64,000 nucleotides of DNA from CASFRF01 sp031549345. Its GTDB lineage: Bacteria; Verrucomicrobiota; Lentisphaeria; Victivallales; Victivallaceae. Positions 32,301 through 40,656 of this stretch are shown here, piece by piece (the first letter of the stretch is position 1; every line of letters begins with the position of its first letter). The position numbers and the translations under genes were made by a program. The notes beneath the pieces were generated by a model, which worked only from the letters and a program-made list of their open reading frames with translations, searched no databases and was not told the origin of the DNA. Location: assembly GCA_031549345.1 (NCBI GenBank), contig JAVBPY010000012.1, forward strand, positions 1-64,000. The letters run 5' to 3'.

Positions 32301-33317
32301 CTATTGGGCCGAGTACAGTGCGCGTTCGTATTCCGCGCGGTCGGTGATGCGCTCCACGCGGATGTTGGCCCAATGGCGAAGGCGGTAGTCGATGAAACCC
32401 TCGCCGGGGCGGACGTTGGGGAAGCCTCCCCGGTCGAAAACAAGCCAGTCGGCCAATCCGTTGAGCATGACGCGAAGATCAAACCCCATGGCAGGGCGGA
32501 CTGTGGCAAGGGAGGACAGGAGCGCGGTGCTGCAATTGAAATCGATGGTGTTGTAAAAAACCGGCTGCCGGGCAAGACCGTTGACTTGTGCGGCCAATGC
32601 GATGAGGACTTTGCGCGTTTCGTCGGGAGTGAAGTTGGTCCGGTAGAGGAAGAGCTGTTCGTGACGGTAATTGGTGCGGAGCATGAGGAGATCGGGGACG
32701 GTTCCGAAGATCATGATCGCTTCGTATTTGCGGAAAAGTCCGGCGATGGAGCTGTATTCATCCGCCTTCTCGTAGCGGCATTCGGCGGAAAGAACCAGGG
32801 CGGGCTGGTCCTTAAAGCGGAAAATGAGCATCATATGGGCGATCAGCTCGATTCCGTCCCAGTGGGAAAGGGCCATATCCATGCCTTCGAGCTGAAGGAG
32901 ATCGTAGGTGTTTCTCCGGTAGTTGATATCGAAGTCGGTGGTGGAGCGGTAGTTGAAGTCGCGGATATTCCAAACCGTGAGCGCGTCTTGCCGCAGTGAA
33001 GTTACAGGAAGGCGCGCGCAGGAGAGCGTCCAGTCGCGTTCCTGTTGCGGACGCAGAAAGAGGAAGAAAAGTACGACGCCGAGGAAAACCGTCGCTGTCC
33101 CCGCATGAAATCCCCACTTGTGTTTGGGGTAGAGCCTGCCTAGGATGGGAAGATACGCCAAGAGAAAAAGGACGACCCCCGCTGCGAAAATACGCACCGG
33201 CGCGGGGCCGAGTTTGTTGTAAAAAACGGCTCCGGCGCACCAGAGCGCCAGAACCGCATACAACGTCCATCCCAGTGTCCGCGCGGCGGTGCGGAGCGGT
33301 GCGATAAATTTCTTCAT
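32301..33317 (-). CDS. DUF4105 (Lnb N-terminal-like) membrane protein
   Basis: This 338-aa protein starts at ATG 33317, which shares its A with the stop of the GH3 gene (TAATG). Residues 1-110 hold three membrane segments (GWTLYAVLALWCAGAVFY; FAAGVVLFLLAYLPILG; FLGVVLFFLFL). The periplasmic part (~130-320) carries the DUF4105 pattern: WNIRDFNYRSTTDFDINYRR, DMALSHWDGIELIAHMMLIF, LSAECRYEKADEYSS, LFLYRTNFTPDE and FYNTIDFNCSTALL, which contains the invariant N-C-T. The domain resembles NlpC/P60-type papain-fold proteins and is often predicted to act on envelope lipids or peptides. Translation coupling with GH3 is notable. Confidence 0.78.
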   Translation of the reverse strand: MKKFIAPLRTAARTLGWTLYAVLALWCAGAVFYNKLGPAPVRIFAAGVVLFLLAYLPILGRLYPKHKWGFHAGTATVFLGVVLFFLFLRPQQERDWTLSCARLPVTSLRQDALTVWNIRDFNYRSTTDFDINYRRNTYDLLQLEGMDMALSHWDGIELIAHMMLIFRFKDQPALVLSAECRYEKADEYSSIAGLFRKYEAIMIFGTVPDLLMLRTNYRHEQLFLYRTNFTPDETRKVLIALAAQVNGLARQPVFYNTIDFNCSTALLSSLATVRPAMGFDLRVMLNGLADWLVFDRGGFPNVRPGEGFIDYRLRHWANIRVERITDRAEYERALYSAQ

Positions 33318-35767
33318 TATACGAACCGCAGGCTTGTTTCCTGGAGAATTGTTTCCGCCGATGCGCCGAGAAGAAGTTTGAACTCTCCGGGTTCCGCCAC
33401 CCATTCGCGCGCAACCGGATCGTAAAACGAAAACGCATCCTTTTCCAGCGACCACGCAACCTTTTTGCATTCTCCGGGTTGCAGCTCCACACGGGCGAAG
33501 GCCTTGAGTTCCTTGGGGGGGCGCGGAATGCTTGAAGCCAGATCGGCCACGTAGAGTTGGAGCACGATCGCACCGGCGCGTTCGCCGCAGTTTTTCACGT
33601 CGGCTGTGATTTCGCAGCGGAAGTCGCCGCATGTATGCGCTTTCAGGTTTGTTGTCTGAAAGCGCGTATAGGAAAGTCCGTGGCCGAAGGGGAACAGCGG
33701 TTGGACCCCCTTCGCGTCGAACCAACGGTACCCCATGAAGACGCCTTCACGGTAATTGCATACTTTTTCTTCGTAGTCGCCGATGGCATGCGCGGGGCTG
33801 TCCGCAAGGATGCGCGGGAAGGTGAAGGGGAGGCGGCCGGAGAAATTCGCTTCGCCGAAAAGAAGTTCCGCCGCCGCGTTGCCGACTTCCATTCCGCCGT
33901 ACCAGAGGAGGAATACCGCCGGAACCGCGTCCAGCCACGGCATTTCCATCGGGCTCCCGCCGACCAACCCCACGACAAGGCGCGGCGTAACGCGCGCCAG
34001 TTTGGCGATCAATTCATTTTGCCCGCCATGCAACGCCATGTCCCGGCGGTCCGAGCTTTCCGTGTCGTAAAAGTGGTTGAGCCCGCCGAAGAAGAGAACC
34101 GCGTCGGCGTGCTTCGCCGCCGCGAGAATCGCCTCGTCCTCCGCGCCGGAACCGCCCTGTTCCAGGAGGCGGACGACAACACGCGTTGGCCCATCGACTT
34201 TGCGCGGCTGGAGCTCCATCGCAAGACGGTAGGTTTGCCCCGCCTTGAATTCAAAATCCAACCCGTTCCGCGCCGTGTCCACGGAGAGGTTCAGGATGGT
34301 TTCGCCATCGACCTTGAACCACCCCTGGCGGCAGTCGTCCATCAGGAGCGTCCCCTTCCAGTCCTTTTTCGGCGTGAAGGCGGCGCTCAGGCGGACGGAT
34401 ATTGTATCGAGTTCCGCCGGCGCGAAAGCGATGTCCGCATCGGCCATCGGGACGCGTTTGAAGGGCGTCCCCCGGAAGTCGCGGTTGTCGAAATACTCCG
34501 CCATCCAGCCGCCGGTCCCCGCCGCCGGATCGACGATCGCAAGATCCTGCGCCGGAATCGGGGTCCCTGCCGAACTGAAGTCGGGGTACCCGCGGAAATA
34601 TTCGATTTCCACCGTGTTTCCCAAAAGATTTTTCAACCCTTCCAATGGCGTAATTTCATACAGCGCCTTGACGGCGGAACTGTGTCCGCCCGCGTGGTGC
34701 TGTTCCGTCGCGTTGTCGCCCACGACCAGGAGACGTTTGATCTTCGTGCGGTCGAGAGGCAGGACATCGTCTTCGTTTTTAAGGAGAACCATTGCCTTGC
34801 GGGCGATGTTCCGCGCGGCGGCCTGGTGATCGGGGGTATTGAACGCCCCCTTTTTTACTGTGTTGTCGAGCAATCCTACGCGGTTCAGCAACCGGAGGAT
34901 GCGGCGGACTTTGTCGTCCAGGAACGCGGCTTCGACCTCGCCTTTTTCAACCGCTTCGCGGAAGGGGCGGCCAAGGTAATATTCGTCGTAGGTGGGCACG
35001 TTGCTCCCCATTTCCAGATCCATTCCGCCGCGGGCGGCTTCAAATGTATCGTGTACGCCGCCCCAGTCGGAGATTACCACGCCGTCGAAGTTCCACTCCT
35101 TCTTCAGAATCTGGTTCAGGAGGTAGTCGTTCTGGCAGCAGTACTGCCCGCGGAAGAGGTTGTACGCCCCCATCAGCGACCACACGCCGCCGGCGCGCAC
35201 CGCTTTTTCAAACGCGGGCAGATACAGTTCGCGCAACGTCCGCTCGTCGGGACGGGCGTCCACGCCGTTGCGGTTGAGCTCCTGGCTGTTCAGTGCATAG
35301 TGCTTGACGCAGGCGGCGACCCCTTGTTCCTGGATCGACCGGATGCACACGCTTGCAAGCTCGCCCACCTGGTACGGGTCTTCCCCGTAATACTCGAAAT
35401 TCCGTCCGCAAAGGGGGGAGCGGACCATATTCACGCCGGGGCCGAGGATGATGTCCTTGCCGCGCGCGCGCGCTTCTTCGCCGAGCACCCGACCGAATTC
35501 GGCGGCCGATTCCATATCCCACGTTGCGGCCAACGCCGTTCCCGTGGGCAGATAGGTGGCAAAATCCCAGTCGCAATCCAGCGGGTCCCAGCCGTCGCGC
35601 ACCAATTCGCGCCGGACGCCGTGCGGTCCGTCGGACATCGTGAATTCCGGGATACCCAAGCGGGGAACACCGGGAGCGGAAAATTTGCTCCCGGCGTGGC
35701 AGAGGGAAATTTTCTCCGCCACGGTCATGGCCGCAAGCAGTTCCTCGACGCGTGTCTCTTCAAGCAT
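33317..35767 (-). CDS. GH3 beta-glucosidase-type enzyme with PA14 insertion
   Basis: I start this 816-aa enzyme at ATG 35767 (MLEETRVEELLAAM), 9 bases after GGAG; the frame also has GTG 35776. There is no signal peptide, so it acts in the cytoplasm. Order: GH3 TIM barrel (~1-300) with KHYALN and nucleophile D234 in VISDWGG; first part of the C-terminal alpha/beta domain; PA14 domain (~417-537); rest of the domain with GLNHFYDTESSDR, where E570 is the likely acid/base; fibronectin III-like end (~690-816). It likely removes terminal beta-linked glucose, xylose or galactose from oligosaccharides. It lies two bases behind a GH31 gene, so the two enzymes form one degradative unit. Confidence 0.93.
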   Translation of the reverse strand: MLEETRVEELLAAMTVAEKISLCHAGSKFSAPGVPRLGIPEFTMSDGPHGVRRELVRDGWDPLDCDWDFATYLPTGTALAATWDMESAAEFGRVLGEEARARGKDIILGPGVNMVRSPLCGRNFEYYGEDPYQVGELASVCIRSIQEQGVAACVKHYALNSQELNRNGVDARPDERTLRELYLPAFEKAVRAGGVWSLMGAYNLFRGQYCCQNDYLLNQILKKEWNFDGVVISDWGGVHDTFEAARGGMDLEMGSNVPTYDEYYLGRPFREAVEKGEVEAAFLDDKVRRILRLLNRVGLLDNTVKKGAFNTPDHQAAARNIARKAMVLLKNEDDVLPLDRTKIKRLLVVGDNATEQHHAGGHSSAVKALYEITPLEGLKNLLGNTVEIEYFRGYPDFSSAGTPIPAQDLAIVDPAAGTGGWMAEYFDNRDFRGTPFKRVPMADADIAFAPAELDTISVRLSAAFTPKKDWKGTLLMDDCRQGWFKVDGETILNLSVDTARNGLDFEFKAGQTYRLAMELQPRKVDGPTRVVVRLLEQGGSGAEDEAILAAAKHADAVLFFGGLNHFYDTESSDRRDMALHGGQNELIAKLARVTPRLVVGLVGGSPMEMPWLDAVPAVFLLWYGGMEVGNAAAELLFGEANFSGRLPFTFPRILADSPAHAIGDYEEKVCNYREGVFMGYRWFDAKGVQPLFPFGHGLSYTRFQTTNLKAHTCGDFRCEITADVKNCGERAGAIVLQLYVADLASSIPRPPKELKAFARVELQPGECKKVAWSLEKDAFSFYDPVAREWVAEPGEFKLLLGASAETILQETSLRFV

Positions 35768-35769
35768 GG

Positions 35770-37980
35770 TCAGCACTCCGTCAGGAGGGGATTGGCCTCC
35801 AGATCAACCCAGAGCTTTCCGGCGCGGTCGGCAATGCCTTCCACACGCAACGCGGGACAACCGTTCGTAAATGTTACGTTCAGCATCGCTTCGGTAAAAG
35901 CCGCGCGCGTCCGGTACCCCAGCGTCGCGCCGTCGTCGGCGACATAACGGAAGGTGCGTGCCCCGGAGAACTCTTTCGAGGCGTACGCCCCCAGTTTCAC
36001 TTTGAGGAGGCGTTCGGCGTCGGCGAATTCCGGCGGATTGTCCCACATGGGGATGAGCGCGCCTTCGCGGATGAACAGCGGGGTGGTGTCGGCTTCTTTT
36101 TCCACGGGGATGTACTGCTTGCCGTCGTACCATTTGTTGTGGAATGGGTCGAACCAGCGTCCGGGGCCGGGGAGGAGGACGAAACGCTTCGTCTGGTCTT
36201 TATCGACGAAGGGCGCCTGCATGATGGCGTGGCCCACCATGAACTGATCGTCGATTTTCCCGAGCGGGAATTCCGGCGTATCGGCGAATTCGTAGAAGAG
36301 TGGGCGGAGGATCGGCGCGCCGTTCGCCTCGTGCTCGATAAAAAGCGAGTACAAGTACGGGAGGAGCCGGTAGCGCAACCGCACGAATTGCGCGATGCGC
36401 GCACAGGTTTTTTCCCCGAATTCCCACGGTTCGCGGCGCTTGGTGCCGATGGCCGAGTGGTTGCGGAAGAACGGGAAGAGGAACCCGGCCTTGTACCAGT
36501 CCTGCGCCAGCTCCGGCCACGGGTCCTGGGCGAAACCCGGCACGTCGGGTCCGCAGAAGGGGATGCCGGAGAGGGAGAGGTTCAGTACCATTTCGATGGA
36601 TTTGCGCAAATGGAAGTAATTGGAGATGTTGTCCCCCGTCCAGATGGCGCTGTAGCGGCTGGTGGAAATGTAGCCGGAGCGGCTTACGATGAAGGGGCGC
36701 TTGTCCGGGTTGTGGCGGCGGAAACCCTCGAACGTGGCGCGCTGCATCCCCAGGGCGTATTGATTGTGGTACGATTCGTGCGGCATAGCGCCGTTACGGA
36801 AACGCATTTCATCGAGCTCCGAAGCACCCGTCGCCGGGTCGTTCATATCGACCCAGAATCCGTCCAGCCCGGAATTGTCCAGGAAAATACGCACTTCGTC
36901 CGCCCACCAGTCGCGTGCGGCGGGCAACGAGAAATCGGGGAACACCGTCGCGCCGGGCCAGACGAAGCCGACGTAGTTGTTGTTTTCGGTATTTTTGCAG
37001 TAGATGTCGGCGGCAAGTCCGCGCTCGAAGGTTTCGTAGCCGCGCACCAGCGAAACGCCGGGATCGAGAATCACCACGCAATGGCGGTCTTTGGCCTGGA
37101 GCGCGCCGAATTCTTTCTTCGGGTCCGTGAAGTTCGCCGGGTTGAAGGTGAATACGCGGAACTGGTCCATATAGTCGATGTCCATCCACAGCCCATCCAG
37201 CGGGATGTTGTTCAAGCGGTATTTCGCGTCCACCTCGGTCAAGTCGGTGGAGGGGGATTTGTAGCCCCAGCGGCACTGCTGCATTCCGATGGACCAGAAC
37301 GGGGGGCGCGGATGCTTCCCGCAGAGGGTCTGGAGTTTGGAGCAAAGTTCCGGCAGCGTCGGCCCGTGGAGGAAGTACACCGTGGGGAGTCCGGCGGTGG
37401 AACCGAACATGAAGTACGGCGTGTACTGCACCGCTTGGCCGGGGCGGAAGTTTTCCGGCGCGTTGAAGCTCATGAACGCGGCGTAGGGGTTATCCAGGAG
37501 GATGCCCGCGTATTCGTTGCCGTTTTTGATGATGATGTAGGGGACGTCCACGTACATCGGGTCGGTGGAGGCTTCTTCGATCTGGCGCATGTTGAAGTCG
37601 GCCATGACGTCGGTGTTCCAGAATTTGGTGCGCGAGCCGGATTTTTCAAATCCGTTGTTCTTTTCGCCGAGTCCGTAATATGTGTAATCGTTGTGTCCGA
37701 AACAGCACATCCACTTGGCGCCGGAAACACCGAAAACATGGTTGTGCATGCTGGAAAGGAATCCGAAACGGAACCCCTTTTCGTTTGCGACAAGTTTCAC
37801 CGCCGAAGGCTGTCCGGAGAAGGCCGCCTCATCCAGCTCCGCCTGGCTGGATGTTTCCTCCCAGCGCGCGCCATCGTGGACGACCAGCTTGGAAACGCCG
37901 TTTCCAAGGTCGGTAACGTCAAATTTCGGGGCGGCGTCGAAGCGGAAGTTGATGGGGTGGTCGCACTTGTTGAAATACAT
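35770..37980 (-). CDS. GH31 alpha-xylosidase/alpha-glucosidase
   Basis: This 736-aa enzyme starts at ATG 37980 behind AAGGAG at 5 bases. No signal peptide: cytoplasmic. Order: N-terminal beta-sandwich (~1-220, YYGLGEKNNGF), TIM barrel with LDGLWMDIDYMD, nucleophile D378 in GLDGFWVDMNDPA, ACID/base D450 in YSAIWTGDN, then PDVPGF and RLRYRLLPYLYSLF, followed by C-terminal beta domains. The WVDMNDPA block is of the alpha-glucosidase type rather than the xylosidase KTD type; the exact specificity is open. With the following GH3 it would process oligosaccharides carrying alpha- and beta-linked caps. A promoter with TATAGT overlaps the end of the preceding gene. Confidence 0.93.
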   Translation of the reverse strand: MYFNKCDHPINFRFDAAPKFDVTDLGNGVSKLVVHDGARWEETSSQAELDEAAFSGQPSAVKLVANEKGFRFGFLSSMHNHVFGVSGAKWMCCFGHNDYTYYGLGEKNNGFEKSGSRTKFWNTDVMADFNMRQIEEASTDPMYVDVPYIIIKNGNEYAGILLDNPYAAFMSFNAPENFRPGQAVQYTPYFMFGSTAGLPTVYFLHGPTLPELCSKLQTLCGKHPRPPFWSIGMQQCRWGYKSPSTDLTEVDAKYRLNNIPLDGLWMDIDYMDQFRVFTFNPANFTDPKKEFGALQAKDRHCVVILDPGVSLVRGYETFERGLAADIYCKNTENNNYVGFVWPGATVFPDFSLPAARDWWADEVRIFLDNSGLDGFWVDMNDPATGASELDEMRFRNGAMPHESYHNQYALGMQRATFEGFRRHNPDKRPFIVSRSGYISTSRYSAIWTGDNISNYFHLRKSIEMVLNLSLSGIPFCGPDVPGFAQDPWPELAQDWYKAGFLFPFFRNHSAIGTKRREPWEFGEKTCARIAQFVRLRYRLLPYLYSLFIEHEANGAPILRPLFYEFADTPEFPLGKIDDQFMVGHAIMQAPFVDKDQTKRFVLLPGPGRWFDPFHNKWYDGKQYIPVEKEADTTPLFIREGALIPMWDNPPEFADAERLLKVKLGAYASKEFSGARTFRYVADDGATLGYRTRAAFTEAMLNVTFTNGCPALRVEGIADRAGKLWVDLEANPLLTEC

Positions 37981-38021
37981 GGGAACTCCTTCGTGTTCGT
38001 AATAAAAAAGTTTTCCCGGAT

Positions 38022-38049
38022 ACTATACAGGATGAGGGCGGAAATTCAA
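38022..38049 (-). promoter_or_regulatory. Sigma70-type promoter for the GH31-GH3-DUF4105 operon
   Basis: On the minus strand TTGAAT (38044-38049), 16-bp spacer and TATAGT (38022-38027), about 40 bases before the GH31 ATG. The -35 overlaps the stop codon region of the phosphopantetheinyl transferase gene. Confidence 0.65.
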
Positions 38050-38681
38050 GGAAGAATACACAGCAGCGTGAAAAGATGTCCGGGGACGATGTCGAACCGG
38101 ATGATTCCGGCAACGCATTCAAAAGGCGGCTGTGCGTGGAGGGTGAATTGCTCTCCTCCTTCCCATTCGATGCGCGCATCCTGGAAGGACAGGTGTTTGC
38201 CCGTGAGGGGATATTGGAGTTTGCAGAAGGCTTCCTTGGCCGAAAAAGCCGCCGCCGCAAAAAGAAGCGCGTCTTTTTGCGGCAAAGTCGCGTAGTACGA
38301 ACGCTCGGCGGGCGTCAGGATTTCCTCCGCGAGGCGCGGGCGCATTCGCTCCGGGCGTTCCAGATCGATGCCGATGGCGCGCATACGCGAGGCCGCCGCC
38401 ACCGCCGCCGCCGCGAATTGCCTTGTATGGGTGATCGAGCCGATTGCCCCCGGCGGCCAAAGCGGCTCGCGGGCGGACCCCCGCCCGATCGGCCCCGCGG
38501 ACAGCCCGGCGTGCTCGAGGGTTTTCCGCGCGAGGAGTCGTCCGGCGGTGAATTCGGCGCGGCGAACGGCGCACGCGTCGCCCAGCGCGGCCTCTTCTTC
38601 CGGGAAGAGGGGCGCATTCTGCGGCGCAACGGCTGCGAAACCGACGGTCAAGTCCGCCATGTGGTGATATTCAATGTGCAT
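38046..38681 (-). CDS. 4'-phosphopantetheinyl transferase (Sfp/EntD-like)
   Basis: This 211-aa enzyme transfers the phosphopantetheine arm from CoA to carrier proteins. Motifs are SITHTRQ, AIGIDLE (metal ligands D106 and E108) and FSAKEAFCK (E150, K154), the three signature blocks of the family. Met1 has AGGAG only 2 bases upstream, too close for good initiation, so Met8 (MADLTVGF) may be the real start. No polyketide or non-ribosomal peptide gene is nearby; it probably activates the acyl carrier protein of fatty-acid synthesis. Confidence 0.88.
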   Translation of the reverse strand: MHIEYHHMADLTVGFAAVAPQNAPLFPEEEAALGDACAVRRAEFTAGRLLARKTLEHAGLSAGPIGRGSAREPLWPPGAIGSITHTRQFAAAAVAAASRMRAIGIDLERPERMRPRLAEEILTPAERSYYATLPQKDALLFAAAAFSAKEAFCKLQYPLTGKHLSFQDARIEWEGGEQFTLHAQPPFECVAGIIRFDIVPGHLFTLLCILP

Positions 38682-38752
38682 AACTCCTATTACAGTAAAG
38701 GTTCAAGGGATGCAATTCAACAGAAAAAGTGTACGAAAAAGTGATTTTTCGC

Positions 38753-38784
38753 TTGATTTCCCATGTATGCGGATGTACTAGTAT
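38753..38784 (+). promoter_or_regulatory. Possible promoter for the parvulin gene
   Basis: TTGATT (38753-38758) with TACTAG at 17 bp (38776-38781) or TAGTAT at 20 bp (38779-38784). The -10 is poor, but no better hexamer pair is present in the 145-bp gap; AAGGAG follows at about 38812. Confidence 0.4.
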
Positions 38785-38826
38785 GCCAATGATTGTGAGT
38801 TTTTCACGGAAAAGGAGAAAAATACG

Positions 38827-39924
38827 ATGAAAAAGATGATGACAACGCTGCTTGCCTCGGGGATGCTTATTTCCGGCGCGTTCGCGGCCGATCCGGCGCC
38901 GAAAGCCAATCCGGCGCAAGCCCCTGAAGTCAAGGAGAAGTCCCCGGCGGAGCTCTTCGCGTTTCTGCCCGAAGTGGTTGCGAAGATCAACGGGAAAGAT
39001 CTGACGCGCGCGGAAGTCGTTACCGCGTTTGTCGCCGATCTTCCCGATGGGAAACTCCCCCCGTTTGTTACCGAAGAAATGCTCAAGCAGATGGCGCCGC
39101 AGATGGTGCGCGGGCTTGTCAGCCAGCGGTTGCTCGGCGAAGCGGCGGAAAAAGCCGGTTTCAAGGCCAGCGAACAGTCGGTCAAGGATTTCTTCAGCGG
39201 CGAGCTGAAAAAACTGAAGCCCGAAGAGCTGGACACCATCAAGGAACAGCTCAAAATGCAGAATAAGACGATGGAATCCTACATCGCCGAAGTTTCCAAA
39301 AATCCGCAGGCGCAGCGCCAGATTGCAATCAGCCGCCTGATGGAAAAGGAAGTCGGCTCCAAGATCGTCATCGCGGATAAGGACGTGAAGGAGTACTACG
39401 ACAAGAACCCGAACATGTTCGTCAACCAGGCGGATGCGCCGGACGGGATCCGCGCCTCGCACATTCTGATCATGGTCCCGAAAGATGCGACCGCGGCCCA
39501 GAAAGCGGAAGCCAAGAAGAAGATCGAGGACATCCTCGCCCAGGTCAAAAAGGACGGCGCGAAATTTGAGGCGCTCGCCGAAGCCATGAGCGAATGCCCC
39601 TCGGGCAAGGAAGCCAAGGGTTCGCTCGGCGCGTTCGGCCGCGGCCAGATGGTCAAAGCGTTCGAAGACGTCGCGTTCGGCCTGAAGGAAGGCGAAATCT
39701 CCGGCATCGTGGAAACCGAATTCGGCTACCACGTCATTCGCCGCGACGCGAAAAAGGAAGCCAAGCCGATCCCCTTTGCCGAAGTGAAAGAGGAATTGAC
39801 CAACTTCCTGAAGCGCCAGAAGATGGAAGAGGCGAATGCCGCTTACGTCGCCAAGCTCGAGAAGGACAACAAGGTTGAAATTCTCCTGCCGGAAGCGCCG
39901 GTCGCGCTGCCGGCTGCGAAGTAA
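38827..39924 (+). CDS. Periplasmic peptidyl-prolyl cis-trans isomerase (parvulin, SurA/PrsA-like)
   Basis: This 365-aa protein has a signal peptide (cleavage after GAFA, residue 20). Residues ~45-180 are a helical chaperone-like region (VSQRLLGEAAEKAGF; LMEKEVGSKIVIADKDVKEYY). Residues 208-306 form a rotamase domain: RASHILIMVP, FEALAEAMSECPSG, KGSLGAFGRGQMVKAFEDVAF and TEFGYHVIRR. A lysine-rich C-terminal helix (~315-350) closes the protein. It would fold exported proteins such as the secreted glycan enzymes. A strong terminator follows its stop directly, so it is monocistronic. Confidence 0.93.
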   Translation: MKKMMTTLLASGMLISGAFAADPAPKANPAQAPEVKEKSPAELFAFLPEVVAKINGKDLTRAEVVTAFVADLPDGKLPPFVTEEMLKQMAPQMVRGLVSQRLLGEAAEKAGFKASEQSVKDFFSGELKKLKPEELDTIKEQLKMQNKTMESYIAEVSKNPQAQRQIAISRLMEKEVGSKIVIADKDVKEYYDKNPNMFVNQADAPDGIRASHILIMVPKDATAAQKAEAKKKIEDILAQVKKDGAKFEALAEAMSECPSGKEAKGSLGAFGRGQMVKAFEDVAFGLKEGEISGIVETEFGYHVIRRDAKKEAKPIPFAEVKEELTNFLKRQKMEEANAAYVAKLEKDNKVEILLPEAPVALPAAK

Positions 39925-39943
39925 CGCTTGCACGACTCTGGAG

Positions 39944-39979
39944 GGGGCGACGGGTAAAACCCGTCGCCCCTTTCTGTTT
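39944..39979 (+). terminator. Intrinsic terminator after the parvulin gene
   Basis: GGGGCGACGGG (39944-39954), loop TAAAA, CCCGTCGCCCC (39960-39970) and then TTTCTGTTT: an 11-bp perfect stem with a U-rich tail. Confidence 0.92.
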
Positions 39980-39993
39980 CAGGAGTTTGAAAC

Positions 39994-40653
39994 ATGTTCA
40001 AGAACAGAACCGTTAATCCGATGCGCCTTGGCGCATTCGGATTTGTCGCGCAGGGAAGGGGGTACGTGTACTCCGCATTGCTCCTGGATGGAATGCTTGC
40101 AATGACGGTTGCGGTTACGGAGGACGGTGTTGTAACCGCGGAGGTGATCGATACACTGACGCGCGAGGCCTATACGGCGTTCCTGGTCGCCGGCGCGTGC
40201 GGCGCGTTCGTCGGGCGCGTCCGGCAGGAATACGAAAATGTTCTTGCCGCCGTAAGGGAACAATGCTTCGACCGCGATACTTCGTGGGGCGATTGCGCGG
40301 AACAGATTATTGAATATGTCCGTGCGAAATACGGGGACGTTCCGGAGTATTTGTGGCCGAAGTTTCCGGGCAATGCGGTTCTCCGGCGGAAAGACAATGC
40401 GAAATGGTACGCCGCGCTCCTGCGTTTGTCCGAAAGGAAATTGGGGCTGTCGAGCGACACGATGATCGACATTGTCGATTTGCGGAGCGAACCGCAGTCG
40501 TTGAGTGCCTTGATCGATGGAGTCGGTTATTTCCCCGGGTTTCACATGAACAAAAAGCATTGGTTCACCATTCGCCTCGACGGTTCCGTGCCGGTCGGGG
40601 AAATTTTTTCCCGGATCGACGCCAGCTACGAAATTGCCGGTAACAGGAGGTAG
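39994..40653 (+). CDS. MmcQ/YjbR-family (DUF419) protein with N-terminal extension
   Basis: This 219-aa cytoplasmic protein starts at ATG 39994 behind AGGAG. The C-terminal ~115 residues match the MmcQ/YjbR fold: EYLWPKFPGNAVLRRKDNAK, WYAALLRL, IDIVDLRSEP, YFPGFHMNKKHWFTIRL and a final RIDASYEIA. The family has a CyaY-like fold and possible DNA-binding role; the function is unsettled. The first ~90 residues (LGAFGFVAQGRGYVYSALLL) are an extra domain also seen in longer members. Three bases separate it from the following membrane protein gene. Confidence 0.85.
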   Translation: MFKNRTVNPMRLGAFGFVAQGRGYVYSALLLDGMLAMTVAVTEDGVVTAEVIDTLTREAYTAFLVAGACGAFVGRVRQEYENVLAAVREQCFDRDTSWGDCAEQIIEYVRAKYGDVPEYLWPKFPGNAVLRRKDNAKWYAALLRLSERKLGLSSDTMIDIVDLRSEPQSLSALIDGVGYFPGFHMNKKHWFTIRLDGSVPVGEIFSRIDASYEIAGNRR

Positions 40654-40656
40654 GTT

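Noticed and set aside
33557..38295. Two very long + strand frames opposite GH3 and GH31
   Set aside because: GH3 and GH31 on the minus strand carry full catalytic motifs; the antisense translations show no motif and are by-products of GC-rich codon use.
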